A stretch of 64,000 bases of DNA, from the NCBI GenBank assembly GCA_030247855.1, contig JAPDRN010000109.1, positions 1-64,000 on the forward strand, in the 5' to 3' direction. The notes under the pieces were generated by a model. The model was not told the DNA's origin and made no database searches. It worked only from the letters and a program-made list of their open reading frames with translations. Shown here piece after piece: positions 18,842 to 30,545 of this stretch; the stretch's first letter is position 1, and each line of letters begins with the position of its first letter. This stretch comes from Knufia peltigerae. Its lineage: Eukaryota; Ascomycota; Eurotiomycetes; Chaetothyriales; Trichomeriaceae. A program made the translations under genes and the position numbers.

Positions 18842-20549
18842 ATGGCATTCACGCCCGCTTTCCTCCAATGGCTGAACCGAGAGACCGGGTTCCAGTCACT
18901 GCGAGACTATGGCAACAAGGATATCTATCTGATCTTTCTCACTCGCTTTCTGAGAATGTTTGCCTACGGAGGAGCTGCTTTGGTCCTTGCGGTCTTCCTG
19001 TGGATAGCTGGATACGGACTACAGATTGGGGTCTTCATGACACTGACTCTTCTTGGCGATGCAGCAATCAGTTATATCCTCACAATAGTGGCCGATAAGC
19101 TTGGTCGTCGCCGGGTACTAATGGTTGGTTCTCTTCTCATGGTCGTTTCTGGAACCGTGTTCGCTTTGACCGAAAACTACTATTTGCTCCTGTTTGCGGC
19201 CATAGTTGGGGTCATATGTCCAGGTGCCCATGAAGTCGGACCGTTCCGCGCTCTAGAGGTAAGGAGATTACCCAAAATCATGAAAGTGTGACCTGATCGA
19301 TGATGTTTCATAGGAGGCAATCCTCGCCCAACTCTCGCCCATCGAAGCCAGAACTGATGTCTACGCATGGTTTGCAGTGTCATCTACTCTTGGAATGGCT
19401 TCTGGCCTTTGTGTCACTGGCTATCTGACCTGGGCTCAACGAACTTTTCTCCATCGTAACTGGAAAGAGACGTACCATCCTGTCTTTGGAATGTACGCTC
19501 TGATCGGACTGCTCAAGTTTGCAATAACCTTCCTGCTGAGCTCAGAATGTGAAGCCAGCTCCGCCGCGAAATACACATGGGCTGCTACTACGACTGTTGA
19601 GGAAGTCGGGTCACCATCTTCAGAGCAGACCGGCTTGCTCCCACGACGTTTCTCAATACTGAAACAACCTCGAGCAGGTGCTGCTACTATGGCCACATCT
19701 TCCTTATCCACCCGCCTACGGAAGTCAATAGTGTCACCATGGAAGGTTTCTCGATCTTCTCTACCAGCCTTGATGCGCTTGTCTCTATTGTATGCTTTGA
19801 ATTCCTTTGCGGCAGGCATGGTTCCATTGACTCTGATGTCCTGGTATGTCCGTTTACGGAACCGATGGTTTTTGATGCATTATATTGGATACCTCATGGC
19901 TGTTGTATGGCTGTTCTCCAGTCTCTCGAATCTGCTTTCCGCATATGTCGCGAGACGTGTTGGACTCGTTCGCGCCATGGTTCTTATGCACTTGCCATGT
20001 GCCTTGTTCCTAGCGCTCATCCCGCTGGCTTCAAAGACTTGGTACCTATTGGCGATCCTTCTTCTCGCAGATGCCATGTTCGGTAGCATGGACCAGGCAC
20101 CGCGGGAAGCGTTTGTGGCTGCAATGTTCCTACCTCGAGAAAGGACCCAAGCCATGGGTACTTTGAATTTCGTGAGGACTTTGGCTTCAAGTTTCGGCCC
20201 ATTGATCACTTCTTACGTCTGGTCAAAGGAAAAGTGGTGGATACCGTTTGAACTGGCAGCCGTCCTGAAGATCTGCTATGATGTCGGAATGCTGGTCATG
20301 TTTCTGCGGACTCCGCTTCCTGAAGAACGCAGACGAGTTGAAGTAGAGAATGGAGCGGGAGGACCGCAGGAAATGACCATGACGGCTGCAGATTTGGATG
20401 TAAATATCTTGATGGACGAGTACAGTGCAAGAGACCTGGCGTCGCCTAGCGACTTCGAAATTAGTGACGGCGAGGAAGGTGATGATGAAAGAACATTGAA
20501 CGGGGATGAGCAGGATATCTCCAGCCAGAGGCGAAAGTATAGCTCTTGA
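18842..20549 (+). CDS. MFS permease, non-sugar-porter group
   Basis: Exons 18842-19258 and 19314-20549, split by a 55-nt intron, give 550 aa. The N-terminal half has about six membrane segments and the MFS loop motif ADKLGRRRVL (around 94-103). A cytosolic loop rich in Ser/Ala (about 225-290) precedes six more segments. The last 90 residues form a hydrophilic acidic tail (DFEISDGEEGDDERT). Sugar-porter signatures (PESPR, PETKG) are absent. It resembles uncharacterised fungal permeases with a bacterial-type MFS_1 fold; the substrate is unknown. A weak GTATGT within exon 2 near 19841 could be read as a donor, but the continuous frame across it looks transmembrane and is kept. Confidence 0.82.
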
Positions 20550-22900
20550 GGAGTTCACCTCTGGTGAAAACCGAAAATTAATGCCACAAGTAGATGGCTT
20601 GTTAGAGCAAAGCTGAGGAGGAAGCATGTCCCCTGCACCTCTTCGGGTCCATGCTCTACAGTCTTTAGTGTTCCTCAAATTCACGACAACGGGTCGTCTC
20701 AGCTGGTCTTGTGCTAGATTCGTTACACTATCCTCCCAATCGTCGCAATAATCGACTCCTTCGGGACACGACAATGACTTTGATACACGTTGTCATCAGA
20801 CCTGAACCTGCCCCTTGAGACTTGAGGGTCATCTGTGTGATGGGAGGACGAATGCGCCTTCCTAACGTTACTCTGTATGCAGTCCAGGCACCACGTCGAG
20901 GCGGTCCCAACCTGACGGTCTCTGCAGATACGCAGAGGGTGTGAGCACTGGAAGACATATCCCATTCCTCCTTGGCTGTGCGAGAGTTGTGAACCACTGC
21001 TGTTCAATCAAGGACACAGAGAATATTTCCAGGATTTCAGTTCAACCTACTCCCAAGCATTATCTTAGCAGAGCACCAACCTCGGACAGCGAATGCCGTA
21101 GTGCATGATATGAGAACCTGGGGATCAAGCACTGGACGGTACAAAAGGCAACGAGCTTGGTCACTTTGCCTTGGTTGTAAGTACAAGCTCGACGATCCTG
21201 CAATAGTCTTTCAAACCGGTCTGAACAGACAGGCTCACCACAGCCACAAGCGGCCATCGACCACGTGCAAATCATCGATTCCGTTTGAAGAAGTTGCGGG
21301 AGAACAGTTGTACAGACAACAGTCGTGGCACGAGCCTCGCTTCTCGAAGCGCAGACGCCCGTTGTACAAGTCCCAAGTTCCAGGTCTCACAAGGGATCCT
21401 GGTACAGCATCTTACACGACCCTGATTGTTAAATCACGAGGCAGCAGGCCAAAGCACGTCGTACTTTGCAAGAGGTCTCTGCTGAACGCGGTACGAGTCC
21501 TTTGCTGACAAGCATTGCAACTGGAGAGGTCAAGGGGGCTCGTAAGGCGGACAGCAGAGAGGGCTCTGGGCTGGCTGGCTGACTGGGCGGCAAGAGAGAC
21601 CTGGATAGATTTGCCCGAAGGAGGAAAGATTGATGAGGTCGAGCACTGACGAATCACATTGACCGAGTAAAGTGGGCCAGAACCAACACCACATTCTTCC
21701 CCTCGTTCAAGAGTCCTCTCTACTCCGTCCTAGTTTGGTTTATTGGCTCTTTGGCCGACGGGCGTGAAGTGCCCTTATCTGCGGTATCAGTTGTCATCGC
21801 CATCATCCGGGATCTCTTGCAACTTGTCCCTCTAAACTGCTTGTGGCAAGGCTGTCCGCGCAGCCAACCGAGACTCTCGCTTTACACCTTGCTCTCTCTC
21901 TCCTTCCATGTTTGAAACTTGCCCCCCCTCGTACGGGTGAGTACCTTGTCTCCATTCACCTTCTCTCCTGGGTGTTACAAGGTTGTCCGCATCGTGGTTG
22001 TCCTTTTTGGGAACAGTCTACATCTTTCATCAATCGAGTTTCAGCGATTTGACTCGAGCAAAGACACCGTGAGCTGGCCCCGGTCGTGACCTCGTTCGGA
22101 TCCGGCCTGTGTTGGGTACGGCGTTTAGATCACATATCGAATCATATGCTCCTGTCATTGGCTTCAGGTACAACAGGTACCCGTACACCTGGCAGCTCGG
22201 CCCAGGGCATGACTGGTATGTTTTTACCTCCAATGGACTGTGGAGTTGGCATCAAAGATGCGAGCCGATGACGACTTCCACTTTCTCTCGACACTCTACA
22301 ACCTCTTCGAGCACCTCTCTCCCGTTGTCTACTATTCATACTCCATACTCCATTACCCGTGGGCAAAAGTCCATCCCACGGACCCATCTGACAGTCTAAA
22401 ACTTGACCTGACTTGTCTCGCCACTTTACCGGCCTTTCGTCGTTCTCCTACGAGCCGTTTATTTACACTTGAACGCTCCCACGTTTCACAAAACCAAGCA
22501 AGCACTCTTTGAACTTCTCTGTATTTCTCGGAAGTCTCTGAGTCTCTAGCGGTTCGAAACTTGGGATCTTGTCTTGCCCCCTTGTCTCTTCTATTCCCAG
22601 TCTCGGAGATCTCCTTAGATCGACTGACAATACATATTTATTTCTTGTACAGCCACCTTTCCCTTTATTTTCCGAGGCTGAGCATCAATCGTCTGTTGCT
22701 TTGGACGTTTCATTCATTCGACTCGTTTTGGTCTGTGAATAGCCATTGACGCCAACGCAGCGAAACCAGTGCGACCAACAACCATCGAGGTTGTAAGGTG
22801 ACATATCGGGTCGGTCCATGTCGATTATAACCGACGTCCCCAACCCACAGCGATAAATCCACTACAAGAGCCCTCTGCGACAAAGCAAGCCCAATCCGCC
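20550..22900. other. Long gene-poor gap (2.35 kb)
   Basis: No frame has domain content. The largest (plus 21101-21508, 135 codons) lacks any protein-like pattern. The right half (21880-22750) is pyrimidine-rich, like a long promoter and leader of the next gene. A non-coding transcript or an unrecognised intron-rich gene cannot be excluded. Confidence 0.5.
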
Positions 22901-24724
22901 ATGTCTTCGATAATGGGTGAACAAGCTCTCCTCTGGATAGGCCTAGCCATATGCGCCAGTGTCGTCACATATTTGAGTCTGAGCCAGCGCCAGAGAGACG
23001 TGGTCATTCGACGACTACAGTTCCGGGGTCGTCGAGCATCCAGTGCGAGCACGCCACCCCGATCACTCTCTCCAGACAAGAAGGATCCATCCAACGCGCC
23101 TCCCAAATCGTCCGAGTATGTCAACGCATTCCCGCCTTCGATCCGAGAGGGCCTTGAGGAAGCCGCCGCAAACTTGCCACCAGCCCAGCGCGAAGCCGTG
23201 GGAGATTTGGTCTTTGACGAGAAAACCTGGCACAAGTGCATCTTGGGTTTCGACGAGGATTTCCGCACCGCCGACCCGGACAAGTATGTGTACACAGGCA
23301 TGAAGATCCAAGAAGTTCGTGCTTTGGGTGATTTCCCAGACTACTCGACTCTGAGTGGTGTTCCCTTGCCAGAGCCATACCTGGAACACGACATTGACAA
23401 GGCTCTACCCCGACCTTACCGTCCGTTCCGATGGGCGTATCATCAAACCATGTGTACGTTTCTTTTGATCTGTTGTTTCGATCATGATCACACCCTTACA
23501 CAATTCCCCATTCCCCCTTGTCACTGCTGTTGCATTCCCTTGTTCAACGATCAAAAATCAAAATTTACTCACATTTGGATATCAATAGCCTTGACCAAAC
23601 TCGAACCAAACTGGTGGCTCGAACTTGAAAACACGTACCGCACGCGCATCGCCCAGCGCAAGAAATTGTACGCGGAACACGGAGAAGCCGTGTTGCAGTG
23701 GCTTCCTGGGTCGGAGCTGGCTTGCAAAGAACTCATGGAGATGGTTCTGCAATTTCTCTGCGCCAGATACCCGCAGTATTTTGTCTTGGGAAAAGACAAA
23801 CGCACTTTTCAGAACAAGATCCTCAACACGACACAGGACGTCAAGGCCAAGCACCCTCTGTTGGTGTTGCTGGACAATGTTCCGGAGGATTTCGCCATCA
23901 CCATCCGAAACCCAGAGACGGGTTACTACCATTTCCGCGCCGGCATGATTTGTAGCGCTTTGGGTTGGAACGTCGGAACCAAGATAGGTTTACAACTTCA
24001 TCAGATCCACGCTCCTATTCCAGACTACAAGGAAAAGATGCAATTTAGTATGGATAGGTATGTCTTCTTGCCCTTTTCTTCCCCAAGGCGTCTTCATCAT
24101 CATCTCCTTCCCCCTCTTATTTCTGGTCTTGCATTTTTTTCCCTCCAACTTCATATTCGTATATCAATCGAGTAACTAACCTTTTGTGTTTTCCGGGGTC
24201 ATTGTAGATACTTTACCAAAATGCCGGCCAACAAACCCATCCAACGTGGTTCATGGGGTTTGGAGGTCGATCAGCCGTTGTACATGCCCCCCGGGGACCC
24301 TCACGAGAAATACCGAGATTTCCAAATGCCCGACTTGGACGTCTCCCGCATCCATTTGAGGGTCGACTGGCAGACCCTCCGGCGTTTACCGTTGAGTGGT
24401 GGGATCGTCTTCAACTTCAAAGCGCTCTTCACTCCCCTGACCGAGTTCCGTGACGAACCTTACGTCCCCAGTCTCGTCCTCAAGGTGTTGAGGGAGGGCA
24501 AGGAAAATCTCATGAAGTACAAAAACACCTGGCACGTCGAGCACGTCGTCGTCCCGGCCCTACAGGAGTACGAGGCCGAACAAAAGTCCAAGGGAGTTGT
24601 CGAAAAGGATTGGCCGGTCCACACTCTGGACGACAGTCCTTACTTTCCCGGCTGGAGGGAAAAGTGGGAGGCCAAACAGGGATGGATCCCTAAAGAAATG
24701 ACCTTGGACAAGTCGAATGAGTGA
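22901..24724 (+). CDS. Haem-dependent oxidative N-demethylase-like protein (HODM/DUF3445), membrane anchored
   Basis: Exons 22901-23453, 23589-24057 and 24208-24724 give 512 aa; the introns are 135 and 150 nt, longer than elsewhere here. Residues 9-28 (LLWIGLAICASVVTYLSL) form a single N-terminal anchor, followed by a basic/Pro-rich linker. The DUF3445 domain covers most of the rest: RPFRWAYHQTM-SLTKLEPNWWLELENTYRTRI, LQWLPGSELACKELMEM, FQNKILNTTQDVKAKHPL..LVQ-like block and the C-terminal RRLPLSGGIVFNFKALFTPL. Bacterial HODM alpha subunits use haem with a PAS-like fold to demethylate amines. The fungal proteins are described only by homology. The anchor suggests ER attachment with a cytosolic domain, like P450s. 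The substrate is unknown. Confidence 0.85.
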
Positions 24725-25349
24725 ATGAGATGTGAACTTGTCCATTCCGAATCCCAAAAAACAGCCACCGAAGCACGAGTTCTTTTTTTAATCCTTTTCT
24801 GAGAAAAAAGAAGCAAAAAGAAAAAAAAGGAATCATATAGTTTCATATGGTTGTTACATTTCTCATCAGCCTAGGAATAAGTTCGGATCTCGAGACATGA
24901 GTTGGTCAAACATTTGAGCTACCGCGGCCGTATACTAAAAGGTCGAACGGACGAGTTTCAATTGGGGATTTTGGGAAAGCTTTTGAATACAACTACGTTT
25001 GAAACACATGACAACATTCTATCCTTGCCTTACCTTGGGTAGTAGTAGTTCCCTAGGTAGTTACGTGGTGTCACATACTGCATTTGTCCCACGATTGAAC
25101 TGGATACAATATCTCAACCGTGGTGACAAACCTCAACACTGAATACACATGACTTTCTTGTACTCACGATCTTTTGTTCTTCTTGAAATGACTAGATACC
25201 CCAAGGTAGAGAGATGCCTCTGCTACTTAATGCGACCAAATAACGAGTAACTCCCGTGATGCAGCGATATGATCTCAACCACTCCTTTCATAAAAATTCA
25301 AATGCCCAACCAAGACCAGTTCATGATCTGGTAAATAGTAAGTAGGCGC
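24725..25349. other. Convergent intergenic region
   Basis: AT-rich with A/T homopolymers near 24780-24835, consistent with a 3' end and polyadenylation zone. No gene is seen. Confidence 0.5.
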
Positions 25350-26993
25350 TCATACATCTCTTTCTACGAGAACATCAGGTAATGTCCAAATCCTGACATC
25401 CCCCTCATCACCGGTCGAGATGATGACCTCTTCCCCTTCCGCTCGTTTATCCTTGTCTCTTCTCTCGGCCCAACAGACATGATTGATCTCAAACTCATCA
25501 TGAGCCGCCTCGATGACCGCAACGACAACCCACTTCATCTTGTGCACCGCGTACGGTTGAGGTGCCTCCGCTGCCGCTGCCTCATCCGAATTGGTGGTGT
25601 TGGTGGTGGTTGTACCATTCATGGCCACGTCCCCAGCACCAGTACCATTGGCGCCGTTGGCGTCCGCATCGACAACCTCTTTGTACACCACGATCGCCCC
25701 GTCTCCGCCACAACTCACCACCAGACCTGTCCGCCTCGACCAGTCCACAGCATAGACGCTGCGAACATGGACCTCTGGCAGTACAGAATCCTCCACCCAC
25801 CTCTCCATACTACTCATCGGCCGAATGACACTGGGTAATCTCGAACTCGCAAACCCCGTCGGTGCCGAAGATGTGGTTCTCCTTTCTGCCCTCTTCGCCT
25901 TCTCAGCCTCGCTCAACTCGCGCCTCCAGACCCGTACACTCAAGTCGTCCGAACACGAGACTATTCTCGGTTGCCAATCCGCTTCGAATTCCGCAACCGC
26001 CGTATCTCGATCTGGATCCGCCAAGCCCGACAGGTTCAGTCTGTCGTAGTTGATGAATCCTTCCCACTTGACGTCCCACACTGTCCCTCGGTGCCCTTCA
26101 ATCACACCCACACAGGTCCAATCTCCCTCCTCCTCGACATCGCGCCACAACCTGATCGTGTCGTCGTAAGAGCCGCTCGCCAGGATATCTCTCGATCCGA
26201 GTATGTCGTCCTCGTCACCACCGGTTGCAAAAGCCCCGTTGGTGTGTCCACTCATCTCAACGTCACCGTCACCCGCGGTCTCCAGTTTCCGTCTCTTGTT
26301 CTTCCTGCCATTGCCTCTCGACGCACCCGCGCACCAGCTGACGGACTTGACATCGCCCGTGTGTTCGCTGAGAACGGCGATCGTCTCCCACTCCTCTGGC
26401 TCGACTTCTTCCCATATCCACACCGATTTATCCCGCGAGCATGTGGCCAAAAGATTCGCCGCATAGTGAGGCGGGGCAAATTCAATGGATTTGATCTCGG
26501 AATCTGGTCCGGTCAAGAGCGTCGAAAAATGCCATTCTTCATCCTCTTCGTCGTCGCCGTTGCGCGTCAGGTCCATTTCGTCAGCCATGGTCGCGTCTCG
26601 GACACCCCTTGAAGACGGCTGATTGTCGTTACCATCACTGTTATTGTCGCCCAACCTGGACCATCGTCTCTCATCGTTCCATATCCATATGCCGACGTTG
26701 GCGTCAAAGCTCCCCGTGCCCAGCACGACGGGTTTTTTATTCTTGCTGGCATTCCTCCCGTAGTCCTTCCAGGCAACAGCCCTAACGCTGCGTTTGTGAC
26801 CGCCGCTTATGGTGGAGATTAGAGAGAAGTCCCGTAGATTCCAAATATTGATCGTTTTGTCTGCAGAACCCGAGGCGAGGAGGGGCGTGGAGGGATCAGG
26901 ATGGGCAAGAGATTGCCATGACCGGGAGGGTCCGGTCGAAGGATGCTTCAGGTTCCTGAGAAGGGATAACTCAGGAGGAGCCGAGTCGGTCAT
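25350..26993 (-). CDS. cia1: Cytosolic iron-sulfur assembly protein CIA1 (WD40)
   Basis: This single exon encodes 547 aa from MTDSAPPELSLL; an in-frame ATG seven codons earlier is possible. Seven WD repeats run in order, with clear blades at LLASGSADKTINIWNL, VLGTGSFDANVGIWIW, LLATCSRDKSVWIWE, ILASGSYDDTIRLW, IVSCSDDLSVRVWR, LVVSCGGDGAIVVY and IISTGDEGDVRIWTL. Inserts between blades (K/R-rich after blade 4, Asn/Thr/Ala-rich before blade 7) lengthen it over the 330-aa yeast protein, as in other filamentous fungi. CIA1 joins the CIA targeting complex that passes 4Fe-4S clusters to nuclear and cytosolic apoproteins. Confidence 0.92.
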   Translation of the reverse strand: MTDSAPPELSLLRNLKHPSTGPSRSWQSLAHPDPSTPLLASGSADKTINIWNLRDFSLISTISGGHKRSVRAVAWKDYGRNASKNKKPVVLGTGSFDANVGIWIWNDERRWSRLGDNNSDGNDNQPSSRGVRDATMADEMDLTRNGDDEEDEEWHFSTLLTGPDSEIKSIEFAPPHYAANLLATCSRDKSVWIWEEVEPEEWETIAVLSEHTGDVKSVSWCAGASRGNGRKNKRRKLETAGDGDVEMSGHTNGAFATGGDEDDILGSRDILASGSYDDTIRLWRDVEEEGDWTCVGVIEGHRGTVWDVKWEGFINYDRLNLSGLADPDRDTAVAEFEADWQPRIVSCSDDLSVRVWRRELSEAEKAKRAERRTTSSAPTGFASSRLPSVIRPMSSMERWVEDSVLPEVHVRSVYAVDWSRRTGLVVSCGGDGAIVVYKEVVDADANGANGTGAGDVAMNGTTTTNTTNSDEAAAAEAPQPYAVHKMKWVVVAVIEAAHDEFEINHVCWAERRDKDKRAEGEEVIISTGDEGDVRIWTLPDVLVERDV

Positions 26994-27406
26994 TGCGATT
27001 GTGAGGAAGTTCAATCGTGGTAGAGACGGCGGTTGAGCTTCCCCGCGGGATATGAGTAATTTGCGGTGGCCGCAGGGTTGCTCGAGGGCAGACGAACGGC
27101 GATCGGTCAGGGAGTCAAAGAAGCTGTAGAATCATGTGCAGCCACACCCAGCGTTACAGTAAGATCATGATAAGATCTATGACTTCGAACCCCGAAACAG
27201 ATCAACGCTGGCACTTGGTCGTGGGGACTTTTTTTCCTAAGATTCTCACAAGGCACGAATTAGGCAAAGTGACGTCGGCGGGGGAAGGAATGCCGATTCC
27301 CGATGGCCGACATTCTACGGCGTACAAAGTAAACACAATAGAAGTATACAATATATAATGCTAAGTCTACATGAGGTATACGAGGATTATCTCTGTCATA
27401 CATGGC
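26994..27406. other. Intergenic region between CIA1 and rhomboid genes
   Basis: 413 bp serving as the CIA1 promoter and the rhomboid 3' flank. No gene is seen. Confidence 0.5.
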
Positions 27407-29175
27407 TTATTTTGATCCTGAAAAGGTCACCTTCCACCAGTTCTGAAACTTCTTCGGAAAGCCACCATTCTTTTCCTTATTACTCTGCCACCACCACGCT
27501 GAGACCGCTCCTACAGCCATTCCCACAAGATGATCGAAATAGTCGATTTTCTTGACCGGCCGAAGGCTACCGAAGACTTGTAATGCACCGAGGGCTATCA
27601 ACAAGCTTCTCCCGTCGAATGAAAGCTGCTCCGCAAGGTCTTTTGGAAGGAACATGATGGAAAACCGGTCGCTGGAAAAAAGTATCAGTACCGACTCTCT
27701 GGTCAGCTTCGTGGGAACCAAACTTACTCTTGGTGAAGCCACAAGTAGGCTGAGACGACTCCGTAAACACAGCCACTGGCCCCTAGCGTTGTGGTGACAA
27801 ACACCTTCGAAAAGGTGTGTCGGGCCAAACTGCCAAAGCTCCCGAGGATACCGGAAGACAAGAACATGGCAAGGAAAGTAGCTCGTCCAACTTCCTCATG
27901 CAAAGGAAGACCGAAAATGACCAGAGGGATCATGTTGGCCAAAAGATGACCAAGTTTCTGGTGGCTTACAAGACTTCCCAACATACTGAAGGCATAAGGA
28001 TATGCCGGAACAATGATGAAGTACTTGTTCAGAGAGGACCAGAACGGCGGCATTCTCCAGGCAAAGAACACGGCAAGATTGACAGCCAACAATGCACCAA
28101 TCGTCGCGACGGAAAGCGACAGGTCGGGGAAAAAACGCTCGGATTGCTTGGGTCTGTGCCAGTACTGTGTGTAGAGGAAACAACCCCCAGCCACGAGGGA
28201 GGTCAGGAGCAGCGATGGGAGCAGTCGCCGACCCGCAGACTGTTGAGCCACTTCAGGGGACTCAAGCGTCAACTTGGATTGCGCTCGATTCTGAGCTTTC
28301 AAAACCCACTTCTCAAACGAGTTTGGCGGTCGTACTTCCTTTGCTGACTCTAGCCCTTGTTCAGGACGCTGGGCAACTGCATTCGTCTGCTCTTCTTGGA
28401 CTTTGGTCATGCGCTCGTCAATCTGGGCCTGTAGTTCCTCCTCCTCCTTTTGGAACTTGGCCTCGTTCTGCGCTCGAAGTCTCTCGAGTTCACTGACGCC
28501 ATACACGTCTCCTTCTTTTTCAGACAATTTTGCCTGGTAGTGACCGCTCTGCGGACCTCTGTAGAACCTGAGATCTTGTCCTCTCTGTAACAGTTCTGAT
28601 GGATTATCCCGTTCAAGGGCGTGCTCTTCCCGCTCGATTCGAGCCAGGATGGCTTCATCTTCATCTATCGGATATGCTTGTCTGAGCCAGTTCAGCCCTT
28701 CTTCGAAAGCACGGGGATATTTCGACAACTCCAGCTCCAGATCTTCAGGGAGTGGGAGATCAAGCGTTCCATCATACCGACGGCCGTGCAGGATTCGCAA
28801 GAGATAGTTGGCTATCGGAGGGGGAGGTCCGCGTCGCCCGAATATGTCGGTGAGTTCCTGGGAGTCGAGTTCTCCATCCTGGAACCGTAGTCCTTGCTCT
28901 GGCTTCTTGCCGGAGCCATACGCTTTGAGGATCTGCGCAGCGGGTGAGGGCCAAAAGTTGCACCGGGTAGACCGACTGAAACACCTTTGCTGACTATATT
29001 GAGGACACCGAGGAGACGCATGGGCTAGAAGAGAGCTTTTCGAGGAGGCAGGGGTATCAAACAAAGAAGAATGAAGGCAACGCAGTCCGATATTATTCCC
29101 TCGAGGTCGTAGACATGTCGATTGTTGGAGGCCTCTCTTGGCCAGGCGCAACACTATCGTTCCAGCATTGCTCAT
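27407..29175 (-). CDS. pcp1: Mitochondrial rhomboid protease (PCP1/RBD1 type)
   Basis: Exons 29175-27728 and 27671-27407, joined across a 56-nt intron, give 570 aa; an in-frame ATG at 29229 would add 18. The N-terminus (MSNAGTIVLRLAKRGLQQ) is basic and amphipathic, like a presequence. A long soluble region with a coiled Glu/Gln stretch (about 230-275) precedes the membrane core. Rhomboid landmarks are GHLLANMIPL, the catalytic serine in LGASGCVYG, and the catalytic histidine in DYFDHLVGM after the intron. PCP1 cleaves Mgm1 and cytochrome c peroxidase in the inner membrane, so it controls mitochondrial fusion. The join restores HQDRFSIMFLP between the Ser and His helices. Confidence 0.92.
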
Positions 29176-30545
29176 TGCCGCTTGTGAGCGACGACCGCCT
29201 CGGACTTCAACGGCGATGTAGCTACACAACGAACAATAGAGATGGTCGACACAACGCTCGCGATCGCCGGAGAGGATCTCATGATTTTCTTTGCCAGATT
29301 ATTTGAAGCCGTCGCCAGAACACGTGATTAGGCGACGAGGCTGGCCGATAGCCTTGCGCCGGTCTCCAGGATGAGAAGAAAGGTGTTTGCCGGACGATGT
29401 TACGAAGTCACAATGTCTAGATATTGCTGTATAACTATCTCGGTACATGAAAGAACGCCGGAACGAGGCTGTAATCCGTACTAAGTAAATATCAGCCAGC
29501 CTTGTGTGAACAACACTTCACCCAAGGACCCACAAATAAACAACAAGTTGCTATATCAATTGAATCGGTGAATATTCTTTCAACAATCACCAAGATCCCT
29601 CAGTGATGGCTCAGGTTAAAATCACATGGCTTATGTGGTGGACAGCCATTCACTGAGGCGAGCAAGGAAATTATGGCCTCGGGTTCGAATCCCACTGTGA
29701 ACAACAATTCCTCCTCCTTCATCTCTTCGGTTCGATTCCTCCTCCTCCTCCTCCTTCGATCGATAATGGCTCAGGATAAAATCACATGGCTATGTGATGG
29801 ACGGCCAACAAAACAAAAAAGAGATGGAACATAACGAGTATAACCTCCCCCCTTCTTCAGCCCCCCCTAGCCCAGGAAAAACATAACATGTCACCTCATT
29901 TTCTCTCCTAAAAAAACCCAATTTCTTTTTTCCAAAAGTGAGGAAAACAAAAAGCAATGCTTCCTACCGATAATACTTTTTTTTAGTTTTAGAGAGGAAA
30001 AAGAAGAGCGTCAGGTAAATAGGTAGCATTGTCTGTAGCTCCTTCGAGTCACGAGGTTGAATTCTCCACCATAGAAAGGCCCAGCACCCTCGATGTATAC
30101 TTGGCCTAGCGACATCATGGTCACATCATTGTCGATTTATTGCGTTTTTCATGCAGGTATGAGAGTAGTTTCCCGAGACTCACCTAGATACCAAGACTTT
30201 CATACTACGTAGTCTGGAGACATCTCGTCCATTAGAGAGAGCATCCTCGGTTAACCAAAATATCTGGGGTCGTTCGGTCACTCTAGCATCTCCTCCCCGC
30301 ACTATATGCCCCATGGCTTTGAGGAGTTTCTGGACAACAGCCTTCTTCCAAGCAAGCTAATGCCTGGAAGAAGTTCCAGTAGGCCGAGATGTGAGGTAGG
30401 TCATTACCTTTGAAGGTCTTGGGGGAGGTTCTTGGGTTTTCGCCCACCACTGCTTCAAACGCTCCAGACGCCTTTTTCCTCTCTACTTGGAGGATATACA
30501 CGGTAAACTGTCACCTTCGTCTTACTCCCTCCGTCCCCCTCAGCC
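29176..30545. other. Intergenic region with tRNA-like repeat and CTC/T-rich tracts
   Basis: 1.37 kb without a protein gene. It contains the tRNA-like element and its half copy (29606-29807), CTC triplet tracts near 29710-29755 and homopolymer T/A runs at 29905-30005. Confidence 0.55.
29606..29807 (+). repeat. tRNA-like element with an imperfect half copy
   Basis: A 43-nt unit (29606-29648) recurs at 29766-29807 with four differences. The first copy continues into a cloverleaf-like stretch: TCACA (29622-29626) pairs with TGTGA (29696-29700), GGCT with AGCC (29628-29631/29644-29647), and GAGGC with GCCTC (29655-29659/29676-29680). A pol III A box (TGGCTTATGTGG, 29627) and a perfect B box (GGTTCGAATCC, 29682-29692) are present. 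A second B box, GGTTCGATTCC, lies at 29729. The T stem is only 3 bp and there is no proper anticodon arm, so a functional tRNA is unlikely. A decayed tRNA or SINE-like element is the best reading. Confidence 0.45.

Noticed and set aside
21101..21508. 135-codon plus-strand frame in the 2.35-kb gap
   Set aside because: No domain, no plausible partner exon and irregular composition; kept only as part of the gap note.
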